14,228 bases of DNA. It comes from Methanospirillum hungatei (GTDB taxonomy: Archaea > Halobacteriota > Methanomicrobia > Methanomicrobiales > Methanospirillaceae). The stretch spans positions 1 through 14,228 of the forward strand of contig NZ_JAIWNS010000079.1 of NCBI RefSeq assembly GCF_020216685.1, in the 5' to 3' direction. The translations under genes and the position numbers were made by a program. Every line of letters begins with the position of its first letter. The first letter of the stretch is position 1. Shown here piece after piece: positions 13,961 to 14,228 of the stretch. The notes under the pieces are model-generated. The model made no database searches, was not told the DNA's origin, and was given only the letters and a program-made list of their open reading frames with translations.

Positions 13961-14228
13961 TTAGATGGAGATCTTTCTGAATAAATATGCACCGATTACC
14001 GTCATAGCACAGGCAAATCCTCCAATAACAATGAAACAAAGGACCGGATTTATCTGGCTCACTCCCGTCAGGCCATACCGGATTCCTTCAACCCCATACG
14101 TCAGGGGGTCTAATTTAGTTATCGGTAATAACCAGTTTGGAAGGGAACTAATCGGAAATAACGCTCCTGAAAGACCGAATATCGGAAAGATGACAAAGTT
14201 CATGATAAGCTGAAACCCGGTCATATCC
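13961..14228 (-). CDS. ABC-2 type transporter permease, C-terminal part (partial)
   Basis: This is the end of a membrane subunit of an ABC exporter of the DrrB/NodJ-like ABC-2 family. It runs off the right edge: the frame stays open to 14228, and the methionine at 14224 is almost certainly internal. The visible 88 or so residues carry the family signature: a hydrophobic segment with FVIFPIFGLSGALFPISSLP, then WLLPITKLDPLTYGVEGIRYGL, then a last transmembrane helix (INPVLCFIVIGGFACAMTVIGAYLF) and a short basic tail. The ATP-binding subunit would be expected upstream, outside the window. The substrate cannot be inferred. A T-run on the minus strand (plus 13902-13908) about 55 bases beyond the stop may end its transcript. 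Confidence 0.9.
   Translation of the reverse strand, partial: DMTGFQLIMNFVIFPIFGLSGALFPISSLPNWLLPITKLDPLTYGVEGIRYGLTGVSQINPVLCFIVIGGFACAMTVIGAYLFRKISI

Overview
The window reads as a chromosome segment from a methanogenic archaeon, most likely of the Methanomicrobiales and Methanospirillum-like. This is an inference from gene content (HypC, a DUF523/DUF1722 protein, MarC, YjbQ, a small HD-domain hydrolase), a moderate GC content, archaeal signals (strong Shine-Dalgarno sites matching GGAGGTGAT, TATA-like boxes, T-tract terminators) and tightly packed genes. No rRNA, tRNA, CRISPR array or intact insertion sequence was found.

Region 1 (1-2600) is ordinary: the tail of an unidentified gene, a short exported protein, a MarC-family membrane protein, hypC on the minus strand and a DUF523-DUF1722 protein on the plus strand. 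The last lacks one of the three cysteines that hold the iron-sulfur cluster in characterised DUF523 enzymes.

Region 2 (2603-10115, all minus strand) is the most interesting part. It is a five-gene cassette, read from 10115 downward: a PP2C phosphatase, a coiled-coil protein of unknown function overlapping it as TAATG, a Ser/Thr kinase with a long TPR tail, a Clp/HSP100-like AAA protein with degenerate ATPase motifs, and a zinc-ribbon plus FHA protein. This is a writer, an eraser and a reader of Ser/Thr phosphorylation placed beside an unfoldase-like ATPase. The same four activities (PpkA, PppA, Fha, ClpV) regulate and drive bacterial type VI secretion, but no secretion structural gene is visible here. 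The proposed working model is that the kinase and phosphatase set the phosphorylation of a partner (perhaps the coiled-coil protein or the AAA protein itself), and the FHA protein then recruits the AAA protein. That model is inference.

Region 3 (10259-11805, plus strand) holds a small glycine-rich membrane protein, a class I SAM methyltransferase and an HD hydrolase. The last two overlap by four bases and are probably translationally coupled.

Region 4 (11806-14228) is AT-rich and sparsely coded. It has a PIN-domain gene that seems to have lost its N-terminus, a possible toxin-like remnant, an orphan small ORF and long spacers around the intact yjbQ gene. It ends with the 3' part of an ABC-2 type transporter permease that runs off the right edge.
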